The notes under the pieces: model-generated
Seen by the model: only the letters and a program-made list of their open reading frames with translations
Told to the model about the DNA's origin: nothing
Database searches by the model: none
Part shown: positions 59,500 to 64,000 of the stretch, piece by piece
Position numbering within the stretch: the first letter of the stretch is position 1
Layout of the letters: each line of letters starts with the position of its first letter
Program-made: the position numbers and the translations under genes
DNA from: Camarhynchus parvulus
Lineage: Eukaryota; Chordata; Aves; Passeriformes; Thraupidae
DNA: 64,000 nucleotides
Reading direction: 5' to 3'
Assembly: GCF_901933205.1 (NCBI RefSeq)
Contig: NC_044572.1
Location: 110,000,965-110,064,964, forward strand

Positions 59500-62400
59500 C
59501 CTCCCGGCTCCTTTCGCTGGTGATTCCTCCCTGCGCTCCCACCGCTGCCACAGCCACCGCGCATCGCGCTGAACCGTGACCCGCCCCCTCCAAGGCGAAC
59601 AGAACTTCCCCCCCCCACCAAACCCCGGTAGCTGGGCAGTCCGAGTCCTTCTAATTCCCTCTGGAAATCACGCGCAGGCAGTAACAGCGCTCAGCCCCCC
59701 AGCGAGACGCAGAAACAATTAGGTCTTCCTGCAAGCGCACTGCTTCTGACAGCCGTAGTGGGAATTTAGCCTAATATGATATCTGGACTCCTTGAAGCAG
59801 CAGCAGGCGCTTTGTTCAGCGGAGCTGCATCTGGATAACATCCGGGCTTGTGTTTCCAGGCAATTGCAGACTTATGCTCACACCAAACAATTATTAGTGC
59901 TTAAGAGAAATCTGGATATATTTAAATACTGTACTTTTTCTAAAACAGATTTTTCCTATCTGTAATCCCCAGGTGGAAGACAATCGGCTAAATTACTTTA
60001 TCCTTCTCTATGTTTTACAATATAAAATATATATGACTGAATAGGTGGAGTTCTTCCAGTTCTTCCTCTTGTGGTAATAGAGGCTGGGTTCACGTTATAA
60101 AAAGGGGGTAAAAAAAAAAAAGCACCATGGAACAAGGGTTCTTGGAAACACTGAAGAAAGCACCAAATGGAACACCAGGAAACAAATAGTTCACATTATT
60201 TACTTATATCTCTCAGGCATTTTTAAGTTGTGATGCTATCACCAGATAGACAAGCACACTCACATAGATACATAAAAAAATAAAAAATACACAACTAAAA
60301 TGTGAAAAATTACAAATTTTTACTATAATGAAACAGCAGTGAAAATTCTGTTTAGTGGTTTCACAAACAGCAAGAGAGAGTTGTGAATTTTTATTACACT
60401 TACAATATTAAACAATCTCCTTTTCTGGAAAAAAAGGAGTATCTGAAATGAAATTTATTCAATAACTACATAAACAGCTCCTGATTTCCCCAGGATGGTT
60501 GAAGACACATGAATCACACTGACATATAAAGATCTTTCAAATCTCTTCTTGTCAGTGACTTAGTGATTTCAGAAAACGAAATAACAAAATTTCAGTCTTT
60601 GGTCTAGGCCTAAACCTGTATACCAGAAGTCCCGTGGCCATTCTTCCATTAACAAAATTCCAGTGTCTTGCCACCTACTCCCTCCAGTCTAACTGAAACA
60701 GCTGGCTTTGCCAAAAAAAAAGTTTTCCCTCTCCTATTAATTCAATGTGTAAAGAAGCATCTGAAATTATTTTTGCAGGAGGTCATTAAGTTTTTACTTC
60801 TGGAATTATGCTGCAGATACCACTGACATTTAAGCAAGTGGCTGACTGAAAGCCCCACAGAGGTCAGTATGCCTGGCAAACTAGGGAAGATTGCTGCTCC
60901 TTCTATTCTGGGATGTTTCACATTTTTCTTAGCATTCCTTCTGAACAAAACCCATTTTTAAGTCTCAAAACCACGTATCCTATAAAACAAATAAGCAAGC
61001 AAACAGAACCTTTCTAGTTGTGTCTGTATCAGGCTTGTAAGCCCAGGTAAGAGCAGGGTTTAATCAAACCAGATTTTGAAAGGTACAGCACATCCACTTG
61101 GTTTAATTAAGGGAATCCCCAAGAAGGCTTACAACTGCACACAAAGTGAAACTTTCAATTTGTGACTAGGCACTGACAGTCTTAAAGCTTTAACACAGCA
61201 GGTAGGGTAAAAATTACTTAAAATCAAGCAAAACTCAGAATGAACTATAAATTAAGCAGTGACAAAATGAGTAAGGACAGCTCTAGTATATTCAGTTCAT
61301 TCTGTTAAATAGCCTAACCTTCAAGTTGATAGATACAGCATTAAAATGAAACAAGTATGTCTCCAGTTCTGTATCCCGTATTTATCCCATATTTAAAGCA
61401 TTGAAGGCAAAGCTATATTTAAAGCATTGAAGGAAACGTCTTTTGGACCTCAGAGATAATTTTACTGAAAAGCAGTATCAAAATATGGAATTGGACAGCA
61501 AAATTCACACCATCCTCTGAGGGAAAAAACCTCAAACTCCAACAGACAGCACCCCACCAAATGCACTGTAAATCACATAAAAAGCAACACAGGAGACATT
61601 GCCATGAGTCAGAAGAAACGTCCCAGAATCCCTATTTCTGTTTTTAATGGGCACAATGAGAATAAAACTTGATTTGTTGGTGAAGATGTTATTGCTTGTT
61701 CATAAAATTTTGCCTCCATTTTACCATTATTCATTGATTCATACCCAAAAGCACAGGACATAAACATGCTAAAGAAATCCCAAAACATAAGAACCAACCA
61801 AAAAGAAAAAAGACCAAACTCAAGACATAATAAACACTAGAAAGATTTGCTACTTTTAATAGTATTTGCTCCTGCAGTTACCACGTTTGAACAAAATCAG
61901 TACAGTCCATCTGGGAGGTTAAGGACCAGTACAAAATTGTCCAATATTGGTCAAAGAATCAGGCATCCCAAGTACCTTCAGTTACCATTATCAGCCACAG
62001 CAGAAACTTGCAAAAGCCAAAATAATTCATATTAAATATACTGCTTTAGTAAGAAGTATGGCACCAAAATGTTTTTGTATATATTTATCAGATTAGCATT
62101 TAGGTAAACACTGTGCTCTCTGTGCATTAATAAGGAGACGGTGATCTCAGAGCACAGCTCTGAGCAAGATCATTTTATGCTGCTCACAGTCATCTCCCTG
62201 GGGACCAACACAAAAATCACCCTCATTATTTCAACCTGTAAAATCTCTAACTTTATCAGGGAGTTGAAATACCAAGAAAACATACAAGTTACCATTCTCT
62301 CTCTCTAAAAGGATTCATAGATTTTAGGTTTCCACCTAGGTTATGATAGGGAGTCCAGAATGGCCAAGATTTCATTCTATTTTCAGATGTTGAAACAGGA

Positions 62401-64000
62401 AGTCATACATTAACATGATTATGCATTTTTTCCCGAGGAAAATGGCTAGACTCACATTACAACTTACTCCCAATTTTTCTGGAAGACCTTGTATCTCTAC
62501 TAACATGACGAGTGTTTAAAAAAGTGTCAACATTGTGCTACATGTACAATGCCCTCTTAATAGTTAATATCAATAAACAAGGTTATTGCAAAAGTAATGA
62601 GATTGACTACGCCTGAATCCCACTGGATCTGCAACCTTTGTCTTCTAAATCAGCACTGCAAGAATCTAAATTTTCTCCACATTCCCTATAATTCCACATA
62701 GCAGAGAATGTGGGCTAGCTATGCCTAGGCCACTTGGCTAATCAGCTATCACTAAACAGCACATAGAAGATTTTCCTCATGTTCATTTAGTGTCTCTTCC
62801 AAGCCATGGATTTCCACAGAATAGTAAACAATTTCTTTATGTTTTCAATTTTTATCCACCTTTCACTTTTTGTGCCAAAGTTAACAAGGGTGAGAATGAA
62901 GATTTTTCATAGCTTAGAAGACTTAAGAAGATTCAGATCCCTCTATCCTGTGGCTTTTACTAAGGAACAGAACCACATGCTCACTAAATGAAATTTTTCC
63001 CAAGAATAACAGAGTAGTTTTAAGAACAATAACCTCATCCAAATAAATAAATCAACTATTTATAAAAAGCCCCAAGGAACTGGTTATGGGGAATGAATGG
63101 AAAAATATATTTGGCTGCAATGTCCAAAGACTAGAGGGTTAAGATACACAGAACTCACTGAAGTTCAGGGTATGTTTAACATCTGATTACTTAGGTCCAT
63201 ATGAAAAGCTGACAGATTTCCTTTCTAAAATTTATACCCCACCATGACATACAATAATTTTAAACTAGAACAGAGAAACCAGATTTATCATTAGAGGACC
63301 TGCATTCACTGATGAAGTTACCTGCTTACAGTGTATTCAAAACACCACAGCCATGCTGAATTAAGACAACAAAAAGTTCGGGATGGCACCCACTTCAACA
63401 AACTCTTCAACCCAAGTTACCCTCTCATTTGAATCTTTCACTTCTCTCCTGACTCAATGTTACAAACTAAGCGAACTCCGAAGGAGCAGTATCAGAAATA
63501 AAGAAAACAACAGCTATTAAAATTTACTAATGCAGTGTAGGATTAGTGTGCTTCTAGCTGTTGAGAACAATTGAAGGAGAGCTGGAGACCGAGTCATGGC
63601 AGATCAGCACAGGAATAGGAACCCCAGGAGAACCCACAAAACCACCTCCTCTGCTGAGGAGCTGCACTGCCCACTGCACCTCCTCCTTCAAACGAGCACC
63701 CCCATGACTCCAAAACTAGATTTTGTGAGACCCACTAAAACAACCACCACGACCAGAAAGCCCCTGGGTAAAAGGCTGTGCACAAACCTCCTCCACCTGC
63801 TTTGTCTTTCGATGATCTCAGCCCGGACTCGTTCCAAGGGCCAGCAAACCAGACACACCTCCCCTGCCCACATGTTCCCACCTTCCCGGCCTCTCAGCAC
63901 TGGGGCTCTGCTCCACCCTTCCCAGGCACTCAGCGTGCTCTGCCCTGTGCTAGAACCTTCCACCCACCCCAATGGCAACTCTCTCCTTCAGGGCAGCTGC
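59500..64000. other. gene-poor region, nothing recognised
   Basis: GC-rich sequence to about 59,860 gives way to AT-rich DNA, then to a C-rich stretch from about 63,590. I see no exon, tRNA, CR1 or LTR that I can support. UBE2V2 coding exons, expected next by vertebrate synteny, were looked for by eye and not found. Confidence 0.5.
61389..61433. repeat. 26-bp tandem duplication
   Basis: ATATTTAAAGCATTGAAGG occurs at 61389 and again at 61415, so a 26-bp unit is present about 1.7 times. Confidence 0.9.

Noticed and set aside
62576..62602. Text 'ggttattgcaaaagtaatgag' resembling a mariner terminal repeat
   Set aside because: Only about 20 bp of loose similarity, no mate inverted repeat found nearby and no transposase relic.
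63590..64000. C-rich right edge as a possible promoter or first exon of the next gene
   Set aside because: Few CpGs, no convincing splice donor or recognisable coding sequence; too close to the window edge to judge.

Overview
The window is vertebrate nuclear DNA, and the repeats say it is a bird. It is littered with chicken-repeat-1 (CR1) LINE fragments whose 3' ends finish in the usual short ATTCTRTGAT-like motif. It also carries solo LTRs of two avian endogenous-retrovirus types that I associate mainly with songbirds. That lineage call is from memory and is weaker than the call 'bird'.

Left two thirds (about 1-41,611, minus strand): the 5' half of PRKDC, encoding the DNA-PK catalytic subunit. 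I traced 46 consecutive coding exons with matching splice phases and GT/AG borders. Together they make 6,213 nt, or codons 1-2071 of a protein that is about 4,100 residues in mammals. The exon set ends with the 'PQR' autophosphorylation segment. The rest of the solenoid, the FAT domain, kinase and FATC lie beyond the left edge.

Middle (about 41,612-42,867): the divergent promoter region shared with MCM4. There are two GC/CpG-rich islands, E2F- and CCAAT-type motifs on the MCM4 side, and a CR1 fragment of about 500 bp inserted between the two start regions.

42,600-53,160, plus strand: MCM4 complete, with one noncoding 5' exon, 16 coding exons (860 residues), a 3'UTR and a poly(A) signal at 53,134. 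Both genes serve genome duplication and maintenance: MCM4 is a subunit of the MCM2-7 replicative helicase, and DNA-PKcs is the end-joining kinase.

53,160-64,000: gene-poor. It holds a solo LTR with a clear 5-bp target-site duplication, then four identical tRNA-Ala(AGC) genes (three minus, one plus) at 55.7-59.5 kb with a second type of LTR among them. After that come about 4.5 kb in which I recognise no gene. By known vertebrate synteny UBE2V2 would be expected farther right, but I do not see it here.

I found no previously undescribed system. The observations worth following are the CR1 inside the divergent promoter, the uniform tRNA-Ala cluster, a tandem array of branch-point-like motifs before MCM4 coding exon 13, a tandem 3' splice site in PRKDC, and an abrupt GC-rich codon island in MCM4.
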